Part shown: positions 18,161 through 27,642 of the stretch, piece by piece
How the letters are laid out: the number at the start of each line of letters is the position of its first letter
Numbering within the stretch: position 1 is the stretch's first letter
Source of the DNA: CAVZTA01 sp963778025
GTDB taxonomy: Bacteria > Chloroflexota > Limnocylindria > Limnocylindrales > CSP1-4
Reading direction: 5' to 3'
Assembly: GCA_963778025.1 (NCBI GenBank)
Contig: CAVZTA010000005.1
Coordinates: 233,363 to 297,362, forward strand
Length of the DNA: 64,000 nucleotides
The notes under the pieces: model-generated
Databases searched by the model: none
Told to the model about the DNA's origin: nothing
Seen by the model: only the letters and a program-made list of their open reading frames with translations
Position numbers and translations under genes: made by a program

Positions 18161-19138
18161 TCAGTCCCGAGCCAGCTCCAGCAGTCGGTCGGCGGCGGTG
18201 AACGGATCCAGCTCGTGGGCGGCCACCGCGTCGATGAGCCCTCGTGCCTCCGGGGAGCGCAGGACGCGCCCCCGGAACCGGTCCAGGACGATGGCGTCGA
18301 CCTGGGCCGCGGCCCGTGCGCGACGTGCGGCGGCGCTCGCCCCGGCGTGGCCGGCCGCGCGATGACGATCGAGCGCCGCGAGCAGCGCGGGGATGCCCTC
18401 GCCGGTCAACGCGGTCGTCACGAGGACCTCGGGACGCTTCGGCCGAGGGCGGTCGGGATCCTGATCGGGGCCACGCGCGGTCGTCGGCACGAGCATGGCC
18501 CGCAGCTGTGCAGCCGTTCGCTGGGCGCCGGGCCGGTCGCCCTTGTTGACGACGACGAGGTCCGCCACCTCGAGGAGTCCCGCCTTGATCGCCTGCACCT
18601 CGTCGCCCATCTCGGGCGCCTCCAGCACGACCGTCGTATCGGCCGCGGCCGCGACCTCGACCTCGCTCTGGCCCGTGCCGACGGTCTCGAGCAGCACGAC
18701 GTCGAAGCCGCACGCATCGAGCACCGCGGCGGCGCTCGCCGACGTCGAGGCGAGGCCGCCGGCGTGCCCCCGCGCGGCCATCGAGCGGATGAACACGCCG
18801 TCATCGGCGGCGTACGCCTGCATCCGCACGCGGTCGCCCAGCAGCGCGCCGCCCGTGATCGGGGATGACGGGTCGACCGCGACGACCGCGACGGACCGCC
18901 CCGCCTCGCGCAGCGCCGCGATGAGCGCGGCGACGAGCGTCGATTTCCCGGCCCCCGGCGGTCCGGTGATCCCGACGAGGTGCGCCGAGCCCGCCGTCGG
19001 ATACAGCCGCCGCAACGCCGACTCCGCGACGGACGTGCGGTTCTCGACCGCGGTCAGCAGGCGCGCCAGCGCCCGACGATCGCCCGCGACCGCCGCGTCC
19101 ACGAGCGTCGCCGCCCGGTCGGTCGCCTCCCCGGTCAC
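18161..19138 (-). CDS. meaB: MeaB-type G3E GTPase, chaperone of methylmalonyl-CoA mutase
   Basis: Loads and protects adenosylcobalamin in methylmalonyl-CoA mutase. The 325 residues have a P-loop (GITGPPGAGKST, residues 57-67), the MeaB/ArgK segment VAVDPSSPITGGALLGDRVRM, a switch Glu in ETVGTGQSEVEVA, and NKGD as the base-recognition motif. GTG 19138 overlaps the stop of the B12-binding mutase subunit (GTGA). That coupling is strong evidence for the mutase rather than another G3E target. The catalytic mutase subunit lies 14 kb away (33135-34924). Confidence 0.92.
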   Translation of the reverse strand: MTGEATDRAATLVDAAVAGDRRALARLLTAVENRTSVAESALRRLYPTAGSAHLVGITGPPGAGKSTLVAALIAALREAGRSVAVVAVDPSSPITGGALLGDRVRMQAYAADDGVFIRSMAARGHAGGLASTSASAAAVLDACGFDVVLLETVGTGQSEVEVAAAADTTVVLEAPEMGDEVQAIKAGLLEVADLVVVNKGDRPGAQRTAAQLRAMLVPTTARGPDQDPDRPRPKRPEVLVTTALTGEGIPALLAALDRHRAAGHAGASAAARRARAAAQVDAIVLDRFRGRVLRSPEARGLIDAVAAHELDPFTAADRLLELARD

Positions 19139-19542
19139 CCCTCGCGCGGCCGGACGTTCGCCCGCAGGAAGTCGGCCACCTCACGGATCGTCGTCCCGGG
19201 CCCGAACACCTCGGCCACGCCGGCATCCTTGAGCGCCGGGATGTCGTCGTCGGGGATGATCCCGCCGACCGTGACGAGGACGTCGTCCATGCCCCGGTCG
19301 CGGAGCAGCGCGGTGATCCGCGGCACGAGCGTCATGTGTGCCCCCGAGAGGATCGACAGCCCGACGACGTCGACGTCCTCCTGGAGGGCGGCGGTCGCCA
19401 CCATCTCGGGCGTCTGGCGGAGCCCGGTGTACACGACCTCGAATCCTTCGTCGCGCAGGCCGCGCGCGAGGACCTTGGCCCCGCGGTCATGCCCGTCCAG
19501 TCCGGGCTTGGCGATGAGCACCTTCAACGGGCGGTCGGCCAT
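19135..19542 (-). CDS. Methylmalonyl-CoA mutase cobalamin-binding subunit
   Basis: A 135-residue B12-binding domain. Asp16-x-His18-x-x-Gly21 (LDGHDRG) is the base-off/His-on motif in which His replaces the dimethylbenzimidazole ligand. GLSILSGAH and VTVGGIIPDDDIPAL are conserved contacts around the nucleotide tail. Its size fits the separate small subunit of two-subunit mutases of Archaea, Chloroflexota and some Actinobacteria. TACGCT seven bases before ATG 19542 suggests a leaderless start. Forms an operon with meaB. Confidence 0.92.
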   Translation of the reverse strand: MADRPLKVLIAKPGLDGHDRGAKVLARGLRDEGFEVVYTGLRQTPEMVATAALQEDVDVVGLSILSGAHMTLVPRITALLRDRGMDDVLVTVGGIIPDDDIPALKDAGVAEVFGPGTTIREVADFLRANVRPREG

Positions 19543-19585
19543 GCGCGCGAGCGTAGCGCGTCGGCCGGCCGCCCCGCTGTGAGGT

Positions 19586-20715
19586 CTAGCCCGAGATGCG
19601 GACCACCGCGCCGCCGTCGGGCGACACGTCGCCCGTGGTGGCGTACACGGCGCCCTTGGTCGCGGCGACGCCCCCGACGAGGATCAGCTGGCCGGCGGCC
19701 AGCTCGGTCCGGGAGCCACCCTGCACGCGCCACACGGCGCCCGCGAGGTCGTTGCTGCCGAAGAACAGGTTGCCGACGCCGTCGTGGACCATCTCGGCGA
19801 CGTACAGCGCGCCGTCGGGACCCCAGTCGAGGTCGATGACCGACGTGAACCCGGTCGCGTAGACGGTGCACGGACCGCTGGTCGCGGACGCATCGCAGGT
19901 CACGTTGCGGGCGTGCGGGTCGACCCGCCAGATGCGCGACGCGCCGGGCGTGAACGGGAAGCCGGTGAGCTCGCCGATGTACAGCCAGCCGTCGGGACCG
20001 ATGGTGACCGAGGTCGGCACGGGCTCGGCGGGCAGCAGGATGTCGGGCGGGATCTGCAGGAACGGCGGCAGGTGCGAGGTGCCCACGAGGTGGTTCGGGA
20101 ACTTCGCGACCGTGCTCACCCTGCCGCCGGGGCCGATGAGCAGCAGGTCGTTGCCCGCCGCGTCGGTCACGAACGTCTCGGCGCCGTCCATGTACGCGAT
20201 GCCGTAGGCGTTCGAGTCGGTGGCGAACGGCGGCTGATCGAGGTCGCACCACGCGACCGGGTTGCCGTTCGGGGCGCACGCGGGCTCGGGATGGGCGTCG
20301 CGATAGGCCTGGATGTTCGCCAGACCGGCGGCTGTGGCCGGGTGTCACGCGCAGCGCCGTGTCGAACCGCGCGTCCACGTCCTGCGGCCCGCCGCCGATG
20401 GTCGCGACGACGTTGCCGTTCCCGTGGGCGTCGACGTTGACGACACCGGTGGTCTCGCCCTCCGGCGACGTCAGCGACGGCAGCCCGCCCAGGAACGTCT
20501 TGACCTTCCCCCGGTCGATGACCGCGATGCGGCCGGCCCCCGCCTCGGCGAAGTAGACGCGGCCGTTGGCGGCCACCGCGATCCCCCGAGGATTGTCCAG
20601 ACCGGACGCGACGACCGTGACGGTCTCGGCCGATGCCGGTCCGATGACGGACAGGCCCAGAGCGACGGCAGCCGCTCCGGACAGTGGCGGCGCGCATGCG
20701 CAGCGAGCGACCCAT
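19586..20715 (-). CDS. ScyD/ScyE-family secreted beta-propeller protein (two frameshifts)
   Basis: Exported propeller protein. ATG 20715 is set by AGGAGG four bases upstream. The frame shifts within the signal peptide near 20690, then runs SGLDNPRGIAVAANGRVYFAEAGAGRIAVIDRG up to about 20335. It shifts again, and continues from about 20330 to TGA 19586 with NGYL-type blades (SVTIGPDGWLYIGELTGFPF, SVIDLDWGPDGALYVAEM). This is the domain found in ScyD/ScyE and related NHL/SMP-30-like proteins. Secretion is inferred from the hydrophobic leader ending in ASA. Function outside scytonemin clusters is unknown. Confidence 0.75.
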
Positions 20716-20842
20716 GCTTCCTCCTGCGATGCCGGCCAGGGATGACGATGGCGTGGCGGTGACCGGACGCTCCAGCTTGCGCTGCGCGCACCGCATCGGA
20801 CGTCTCTGGACGCCCCGGACCGCACCAGGGCGGTGCGTCGAG

Positions 20843-21311
20843 TCAACGCAGGCCGGCCAGCAGCTCCTGCAGTCGACGGGTGCGCGTCTCGTCGCGCTTC
20901 GCGACGACGAGGTGCTCGACGGCCTCGCGTCGGCGCGACGGCGCCAGGGCGTCCCACGCCGTCCGGAGGCCGGCGTCGGCGGTCAGGGCTGCCTCCAGGT
21001 CGGGCGGGATGTCGACGCTGGCCGATCGCGAGGTCTCGTCGCGCTCCAGCTCGAAGGTGACCGTGTCGCCGGGCTTCAGCCCGCCGGCCGCCTTGCGGAC
21101 GGCGTTGTTGACGGGCATGAGCAGGCGCTTCGCGCCGTCCTCGAACGTGTACGGCATGACCTGGTTCCGGAAGGGGTGCCCGTTCGATGGTGCCCACGAC
21201 GCTGGTCCTGCCGCGGACCCCGAGCCGCGCGCCGATCTCGTCCGGGACGACGGCGTACGCGGAGCTGCCCTCCGGCTGGAGCACGACCTCGAAGCGGACC
21301 TTCTCGCCCAT
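20843..21311 (-). CDS. DUF1905/YdeI-like small protein (frameshift near 21175)
   Basis: Two conserved parts. The N-terminal DUF1905 barrel (VRFEVVLQPEGSSAYAVVPDEIGARLGVRG, then in another frame MPYTFEDGAKRLLMPVNNAVRKAAGGLKPGDTV) is followed by a YdeI-type helical tail (LAPSRRREAVEHLVVAKRDETRTRRLQELLAGL). The frame change near 21175 falls inside a conserved strand and the residues resume without loss, so an indel is likely. ATG 21311 begins MGEKVRF. Family members are cytoplasmic and of unknown biochemical role; some are linked to peptide or bacteriocin tolerance. Confidence 0.75.
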
Positions 21312-21322
21312 CCGGATCTCCC

Positions 21323-22036
21323 TCAGGCGCGCGGCGCGGGGCGCTCCAGGTGGGCGAAGAACTCGGCGCGGGTCTTGTCGTTGCGGCGGAACAGGCCCAG
21401 CACGGCCGAGGTGGTCATCACCGTGCCGGGCTTGCGCACGCCACGCATCGCCGCGCACAGGTGGGTCGCCTCGACGACCACGCCGACGCCCTCGGGCTCG
21501 AGGTGCTGCATCAGGAAGTCCGCGACCTGCTGGGTCAGCCGTTCCTGGACCTGGAGGCGGCGCGCATACATCTCGACGACGCGCGGGATCTTGGACAGCC
21601 CGATGACCCGGCCCTTGGGCAGATACGCGACATGCGCCGAGCCGAAGAACGGGAGCAGATGGTGCTCGCACAGGCTGTAGAACGGGATGTCCTTGACGAC
21701 CACCATCTCCGAGTAGTCGACCTCGAAGATCGCGTCGTTGATCAACCGGTCGGGGTCGACGTGGTAGCCCGCCGTGAGCTCGTGGTACATGCGGTGGATC
21801 CGCTGCGGCGTGCGGAGGAGCCCTTCACGCTCGGGATCCTCGCCGATCTCGACCAGGATGTCGCGGACGGCCTGCTCGACCCGTCCATCGGTCGCGATGG
21901 GCGGCGGTGCCTGGAGCGTGTCCCAGGGCTCCTCGCCGTCCTCGCCGATCTCCGACTCGATCTCGTGGACCAGCTTCCGGACGTGCTCGGGCAGGTCGTC
22001 GGTGGTGGGGGCGGCGGGCGGGCGACGGTCGCTCAT
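21323..22036 (-). CDS. folE: GTP cyclohydrolase I
   Basis: First step of tetrahydrofolate and related pterin synthesis: GTP to 7,8-dihydroneopterin triphosphate plus formate. Zinc ligands Cys123, His126 (SLCEHHLLPF) and Cys194 (THLCAAMRGV) have exactly the spacing of the E. coli enzyme. The catalytic core from about residue 50 is complete, and an acidic 45-residue N-terminal extension precedes it. ATG 22036 has TACCAT nine bases upstream, a probable leaderless start. The neighbouring HDAC-like gene is 38 nt upstream on the same strand. Confidence 0.95.
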   Translation of the reverse strand: MSDRRPPAAPTTDDLPEHVRKLVHEIESEIGEDGEEPWDTLQAPPPIATDGRVEQAVRDILVEIGEDPEREGLLRTPQRIHRMYHELTAGYHVDPDRLINDAIFEVDYSEMVVVKDIPFYSLCEHHLLPFFGSAHVAYLPKGRVIGLSKIPRVVEMYARRLQVQERLTQQVADFLMQHLEPEGVGVVVEATHLCAAMRGVRKPGTVMTTSAVLGLFRRNDKTRAEFFAHLERPAPRA

Positions 22037-22074
22037 CGTTGCGGGATGGTACGTCGCGTCCGATGCCGCGGACC

Positions 22075-23185
<1,111 letters not shown>

Positions 23186-23215
23186 GGCTCCCTGTGCGTG
23201 CGGATCCCGGCAACG

Positions 23216-24142
23216 CTAGCGCAGCAGCGCAGCGGCGACGGCGTCCGGCCGGTAGCGCGGCAGGTTGTGACCGGCGTCGGCGAAGCGCAGCACCCGGATC
23301 GGCGGACCACCGGCCGCGATCCTGGCCGCACCTGCCGCCGCCAGGGCACGGTCGCGGAGCCCACCGGAGTCGTCGCGGGCCGCCAGCGCCACGACCTCCG
23401 CCCGGACCGCCGCGAGCACCGCCTCCGGCTGGTAGGCGTACATCGCGCGCACGCTGGCCTCCAGGGCGTGCGGCCGGACCGAGCGCACGACCTTGCCGGC
23501 CGTGGTCTCGACGACGCTGTCGCGCGCCGCCCGCTCCTGGTCCGCGTCCCACGTCGCAGGATCGAACCCGCGCCGATCGCCGAGGAAGGCCGCCATCGAG
23601 CGCATCACCTCGGGCGGCTCGTCGAGCCCGCGGAGGAACTCGTCGAAGTCCAGCCCCGTGGTGTCCTCGACCGCGTCCCAGCCGCCATCCACGAGCACGA
23701 GCCGCGCCAGCGCGTCACCGAGCCGCAGCGCCGCCCACGCCGCGACCACCGCCCCGAACCCGTGGCCGGCCATCACCAGCCCGGGTGCGTCCAGCAGTCC
23801 CGCGCCGTCGATCACGGCGCTCACGTCATCGGCGAACCCGGCTGGGTCGTAGCCGTCGTACGGGGCGTCGGACAGGCCGTGACCCGGCAGGTCCATCACC
23901 GCGACGCGCCGGGCGGCGCGCAGCCGCCGCGCCACGGGCGCCCAGACCCACGCGGTCGACGCGAGCCCGGGGATGAGCAGGACCCCGGGCGCATCGTCCG
24001 GTCCGCCCCAGTCGTGGAAGTGCAGGCGCACGTCCTCGCCGACCAGGACCACGAACCCCTCGGGCTCGGCGGCCGGGTCCGGCGCGGGCGGCGACGTCGC
24101 GCCCGCGAGGTCGAAGGGCAGCAACCCCTGGGGCGCATCCAT
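23216..24142 (-). CDS. Alpha/beta-fold hydrolase-like protein lacking the nucleophilic serine
   Basis: Complete 308-residue alpha/beta hydrolase fold: oxyanion strand LLIPGLASTAWVW, then VMDLPGHGLSD, the nucleophile elbow, an acidic strand (RLVLVDGGWD) and the C-terminal His in FADAGHNLP. The elbow reads AGHGFGA, so the usual G-x-S-x-G serine is a glycine (codon GGG near 23770). Either the protein is a non-catalytic relative or this is a sequence error of at least two bases relative to an AGC codon. Start ATG 24142 is eight bases after TATCCT, sharing its promoter with the divergent zincin. Confidence 0.8.
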   Translation of the reverse strand: MDAPQGLLPFDLAGATSPPAPDPAAEPEGFVVLVGEDVRLHFHDWGGPDDAPGVLLIPGLASTAWVWAPVARRLRAARRVAVMDLPGHGLSDAPYDGYDPAGFADDVSAVIDGAGLLDAPGLVMAGHGFGAVVAAWAALRLGDALARLVLVDGGWDAVEDTTGLDFDEFLRGLDEPPEVMRSMAAFLGDRRGFDPATWDADQERAARDSVVETTAGKVVRSVRPHALEASVRAMYAYQPEAVLAAVRAEVVALAARDDSGGLRDRALAAAGAARIAAGGPPIRVLRFADAGHNLPRYRPDAVAAALLR

Positions 24143-24149
24143 GCATGGC

Positions 24150-24156
24150 TAGGATA
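24150..24156. promoter_or_regulatory. Overlapping divergent -10 boxes for two leaderless genes
   Basis: The heptamer TAGGATA gives TAGGAT on the plus strand, nine bases before ATG 24165, and TATCCT on the minus strand, eight bases before ATG 24142. The whole intergenic gap is 22 bp, too short for untranslated leaders, so both transcripts should begin at or next to their start codons. Only one polymerase could occupy the site at a time, which would make expression mutually exclusive at any instant. Confidence 0.6.
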
Positions 24157-24164
24157 GGCGCCGC

Positions 24165-24572
24165 ATGGTCAAGCGCCGCCGCGGCTCCCGTCACCGACCG
24201 TCCGGCGCATCCCGCCACGTCCGCTTCGAACGACTCGTGGCCCATGCGCTGGCCGGCATCCCGGAGCCGTTCGCGTCGAAGCTCGACGAGGTCGCGGTGA
24301 TCATCGAGGACGAACCGTCGCTCGAGCTCCGGCGACTCGAGCACCTCAAGGACGACGAGACGCTCTACGGGATCTTCGAGCCGGCGGACGTCGACTTCCT
24401 GTCGGGCTGGGTCCGCGAGCCCGACCGCATCCGGATCTTCCGCCTGCCGCTCGAGGCCGACTTCGCCGACCCTGACGACCTCGCGGACGAGGTCCGGATC
24501 ACGGTGATCCACGAGCTCGCGCATCAGCTGGGCATCGACGACGACCGCCTGACCCAGCTCGGCCTCGACTGA
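24165..24572 (+). CDS. Minimal zincin metallopeptidase-like protein (PF06262 type)
   Basis: A 135-residue cytoplasmic protein with a single zinc-binding helix: His116-Glu117-x-x-His120 and a downstream Asp (VIHELAHQLGIDDDRL). It matches the short metallopeptidase family often called MMP-like, common in Actinobacteria and Chloroflexota. The N-terminal 20 residues are strongly basic. It has a leaderless start (see the promoter at 24150). No substrate is known for the family; peptidase activity is inferred from the motif only. Confidence 0.88.
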   Translation: MVKRRRGSRHRPSGASRHVRFERLVAHALAGIPEPFASKLDEVAVIIEDEPSLELRRLEHLKDDETLYGIFEPADVDFLSGWVREPDRIRIFRLPLEADFADPDDLADEVRITVIHELAHQLGIDDDRLTQLGLD

Positions 24573-24584
24573 ATCGCCGGCGCG

Positions 24585-25892
24585 TCAGCCGTCGAGGTTG
24601 CCGATGCCCAGCACCAGGAGCGACAGCGCGGCGACGATCGTCACGAGCAGGCCGCGCGTCACGAACGGATCCCATGGCCATCGACCGGTCGACACCGTGC
24701 GCGCGGGCTCCAGCCCACGGGTGTAGTGCGTGAGCCCGGTGAACGCGAGCACCTGGGGAGCGGCTGCGAGCGCCGCGGCGGTGAACAGCAACGTGCCGAG
24801 GGCGAACAGCAGCGCACCGGCGACCAGCGTGCCCGCGAACGTGGACATCGAGCTGTCGGCGTCGAAGCCCAGCGCGTCGACGACCCGGATGACCACGTCG
24901 AGGCCCGCGAACAGCGCGAGGATCAGCACGAACTGCGACGCGATGCCGAACAGCGACACCGTCACCGCGAGTCGCTTGCGGACCCCGAACAGGCGGACCG
25001 AACGCCCCAGCGCCTCACGGACGTTGACCTCGCCCAGGACGATGCCGGCGATGGCGTAGACGAACGGCGCCTCGACGAGCACGCCGACGATCAATGACGC
25101 CGGCACTGCGAGCTGCTCGTCCAGCACCTCGTTCACGATCCCGGTGGCGAGGCCGGACAGCAGACCCACGAGCAGACCGGCGCCGGCGGCGCGCCAGAAC
25201 CGCCGTCGAACGACGGTGACCGCTCCGCGGACGCTCAGCGGGCGGCCCTCCACCCGACCGCCGAGGACGGCGATGGCCAGCGTGCGGCTCTCGATCTCGG
25301 CGATGAAGAAGCCGAGCACCGCGATGATCACCAGGAACCCCGCGATGCCACCGGCCGAGCCACTGAGCGCGTCCCCGAGCCCCTCGCCGAACCGGACGTT
25401 GAGCGCCCAGAACAGCGCCGCCGCCGGACCGACCGTCGTGAGCACGAGGAAACCGATGTAGAACGACGCGTTCCGCAGGTCGCGCTGGGCGGTCATCAGC
25501 AGATCGAACGTCGCCGGCACGAGCTTTCGGGGCGTCAAGGGGATGTCGGCGAACGGCGAGCGAGTGACCGGCGGAGCGGGCGGGGCGCCGAGGCCGGAGC
25601 GCTCGATCGGAGCGGGCGGCGCGGTGGCCGCCGGCACGGCGAGGGCGGCGAACGGCGCGGTGGCGTCGACGGCCGGCGCGATGCCCGTCATGGGCGGCGT
25701 CGTCGCACCGCCCATGGGTGGGGCCGCGGCCGCCGTGGACGGAGCCGGCAGCGGCGGCTCGCTGGCGGTCGGTCCGACGAGGGACGCGACCTCGTCGCGG
25801 AGCCGCTCGTCGTGCGGACGCCACGCGTCCTGGGTCCCGGGCTCGGGCGGCCGCTCGGCCGCCTCGCCGTCCGACGGTCCCGGCTCGGTCAC
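24585..25892 (-). CDS. Multi-pass membrane protein with Pro/Ala-rich N-terminus, function unknown
   Basis: The 435 residues comprise about 130 residues of acidic then Pro/Ala/Thr-rich, probably disordered cytoplasmic sequence (repeated PPMGGATTPPM-like runs), then about six hydrophobic segments (FYIGFLVLTTVGPAAALFWALN, FLVIIAVLGFFIAEI, GLLVGLLSGLATGIV and others). An amphipathic basic stretch lies before the first span (LTPRKLVPATFDLLMTAQRDLRNA). I do not recognise the family; it resembles YIP1/DUF-type scaffold membrane proteins. GTG 25892 overlaps the stop of the threonine dehydratase gene, so the two are co-translated. Confidence 0.7.
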   Translation of the reverse strand: MTEPGPSDGEAAERPPEPGTQDAWRPHDERLRDEVASLVGPTASEPPLPAPSTAAAAPPMGGATTPPMTGIAPAVDATAPFAALAVPAATAPPAPIERSGLGAPPAPPVTRSPFADIPLTPRKLVPATFDLLMTAQRDLRNASFYIGFLVLTTVGPAAALFWALNVRFGEGLGDALSGSAGGIAGFLVIIAVLGFFIAEIESRTLAIAVLGGRVEGRPLSVRGAVTVVRRRFWRAAGAGLLVGLLSGLATGIVNEVLDEQLAVPASLIVGVLVEAPFVYAIAGIVLGEVNVREALGRSVRLFGVRKRLAVTVSLFGIASQFVLILALFAGLDVVIRVVDALGFDADSSMSTFAGTLVAGALLFALGTLLFTAAALAAAPQVLAFTGLTHYTRGLEPARTVSTGRWPWDPFVTRGLLVTIVAALSLLVLGIGNLDG

Positions 25893-26908
25893 GCGGGCTC
25901 CGGGAGCGGCGCAGCCTGCGCGAGCAGCTCGCCCAGCCGGTCGATCGCGACGTTGCCGCCGGACAGGATCACGGCGACGCGATCGCCGTCGCGGTACGGG
26001 ATCGCACCGCTGAGCACGGCGGCGAGGGCCGTCGCGCCCGCCGGCTCCAGGACCAGCTTCAGCCGCTCGAGGGCGAACCGCAGACCGCCGAGGATGGTGG
26101 CGTCCTCGAGCAGCACGATGTCTTCGAGGGCCGGGCCGCAGATCTCGATGGCGAGGCGTCCGCCGAACGGCGCGTTCAACCCGTCGGCGACGCTGCGTGG
26201 CGTGATCGTCACCGGCTCACCGGCGGCGATCGAGCGCTTCAGCGCATCCGATCCGACGGGCTCCACGCCGTAGATGCGCGTGGCCGGCTTGGCCGCCTTG
26301 AGGGCCGCGGTCACGCCTGAGATCAGCCCTCCCCCGCCGACGCCGGCGACGACGACATCGACATCGGGCAGGTCCTCCAGCAGCTCCAGCCCGAGTGAGC
26401 CGTTGCCGATGACGACCTCCGGCTGGTCGAACGGATGGACGACCGTCAGCCCGCGAGCCTCGCGCAGCTCCTCGAGCTTGGCCAGCGTCTCGCCCACGTG
26501 GTCGCCGTGCAGCACCACCTCCGCGCCGTAGCCCAGGCATGCGTCGACCTTCGACCGCACGGCGCCGGCCGGCATGACGACCGTGACCGGGACGCCGGCC
26601 TCGCGACCGGCCCAGGCGTACGCCTGTCCCGCGTTCCCCGCCGAGATCGTGATCGCGCCGCGGCGGCGCTCATCGGGCGAGAGGGAACCGATCCGTGACA
26701 GCGCGGCCCGCGGCTTGAACGATCCGGTCTTCTGGAGGTTCTCGGCCTTGAGATACAGCCGATCGTCGGCGACGTGGCGCCCGGTGGCGGCCAGCGCCAC
26801 GCGTCCCGCCGTGGTCGAGGACAGCATGGGCGTGTGATGGATGCGTCCCGCGAGGAGCTCCCGGGTGGCGCGGATCCGATCGAGCGTGATGTCGGCGGTG
26901 AGGGTCAC
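25889..26908 (-). CDS. PLP-dependent threonine/serine dehydratase family enzyme
   Basis: Fold-type II PLP enzyme converting threonine (or serine) to the 2-oxo acid plus ammonia. Schiff-base Lys65 lies in KTGSFKPRAA, the phosphate loop is VAGVGGGGLISG, and SGGN near the C-terminus contacts the pyridine ring. There is no C-terminal ACT regulatory domain (339 residues), so it resembles catabolic threonine ammonia-lyase or serine racemase more than biosynthetic IlvA. A GTG start at 26908; translationally coupled to the membrane protein downstream. Confidence 0.88.
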   Translation of the reverse strand: MTLTADITLDRIRATRELLAGRIHHTPMLSSTTAGRVALAATGRHVADDRLYLKAENLQKTGSFKPRAALSRIGSLSPDERRRGAITISAGNAGQAYAWAGREAGVPVTVVMPAGAVRSKVDACLGYGAEVVLHGDHVGETLAKLEELREARGLTVVHPFDQPEVVIGNGSLGLELLEDLPDVDVVVAGVGGGGLISGVTAALKAAKPATRIYGVEPVGSDALKRSIAAGEPVTITPRSVADGLNAPFGGRLAIEICGPALEDIVLLEDATILGGLRFALERLKLVLEPAGATALAAVLSGAIPYRDGDRVAVILSGGNVAIDRLGELLAQAAPLPEPA

Positions 26909-26957
26909 CCGCCGATGATGCCGGACCGTCGCCCGATGCGCGGTGCGTGGCGAACGT

Positions 26958-26989
26958 GCGGGCGGGCCGCCGCGAAGCGACCCGCCCGC
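26958..26989 (-). terminator. GC-rich hairpin downstream of the CHRD gene
   Basis: A nine-base stem (GCGGGCGGG with CCCGCCCGC) around a 14-base loop, starting 9 bp after the CHRD-protein stop. There is no T-run, as is usual for terminators at this GC content. It may also insulate the dehydratase start at 26908. Confidence 0.45.
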
Positions 26990-26998
26990 CCGCGCTCG

Positions 26999-27472
26999 TC
27001 AGCCGAGCTGTGCCCGGACGGCGCCCGGCGGGAACACCGTGCTGTGGATGTTCACGTAGTACCCACTCGGGTTCGCGATGATCGCGGCCGCGAGTCCGTT
27101 CGCCGAGACGCACCCACTCGTCGAGTCGGTGCCGGCGAACGTGCCGGAGAACAACGGGATGGCGACCGGACCCGGGACGCCGACCGGGGCCGGGTGGATG
27201 TGGGCCGCGACGACCGTGCCGTCGATGGACGACCAGCTGGCGCGGAAGCAGACGCGATCCTGGACCGCATGGACCTGGATCCACATCGATGCCGTCGCGT
27301 CCGGATCGCCGCAGACCGCGGGTGGAGCGCACGTGGGTGTCGCTTCCTGGTCCCCGGTCAGCGTGAGGCGATAGACGTCCGCCTGGCGGGTGCCTGCCGC
27401 GACGGGCAGGGCCGCCACCCCGAGCAGCATGAGGGCGGCGAACAAGGCAAGGAGCGGGCTTCGTCGACGCAT
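26999..27472 (-). CDS. Secreted CHRD-domain protein
   Basis: A 157-residue exported protein: signal peptide 1-26 (LLALFAALMLLGVAALPVAAG), then a single CHRD domain (YRLTLTGDQEATP near the start, VVAAHIHPAPVGVPGPVAIPLFSG in the middle, YYVNIHSTVFPPGAVRAQLG at the end). The His and Asn of AHIH and NIH are typical of the bacterial form. Extracellular. CHRD proteins are common in metal-exposed or soil bacteria, but the biochemical role is unknown. Confidence 0.85.
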   Translation of the reverse strand: MRRRSPLLALFAALMLLGVAALPVAAGTRQADVYRLTLTGDQEATPTCAPPAVCGDPDATASMWIQVHAVQDRVCFRASWSSIDGTVVAAHIHPAPVGVPGPVAIPLFSGTFAGTDSTSGCVSANGLAAAIIANPSGYYVNIHSTVFPPGAVRAQLG

Positions 27473-27642
27473 GGCGCCTCCTTGGGCTGTCCTCCCCGGC
27501 CCCCTACGGTACGTCGCCCAGCCTATCCATGGGTTTCACGCCGCCGCGGGCTGGAGGAAGAGGCTGGTCGTCGGCGACGTATGGCCAGGCGCGCCGGGCG
27601 AGCGGGGGCCGGCCGGTGCCGACCGCCGCTCCCCTGTTCGAG

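Noticed and set aside
15765..18868. Very long plus-strand open frames opposite the phosphodiesterase, MFS and meaB genes
   Set aside because: Arg/Gly/Asp-rich shadow frames caused by GC-rich third positions; the minus-strand genes have full domain motifs.
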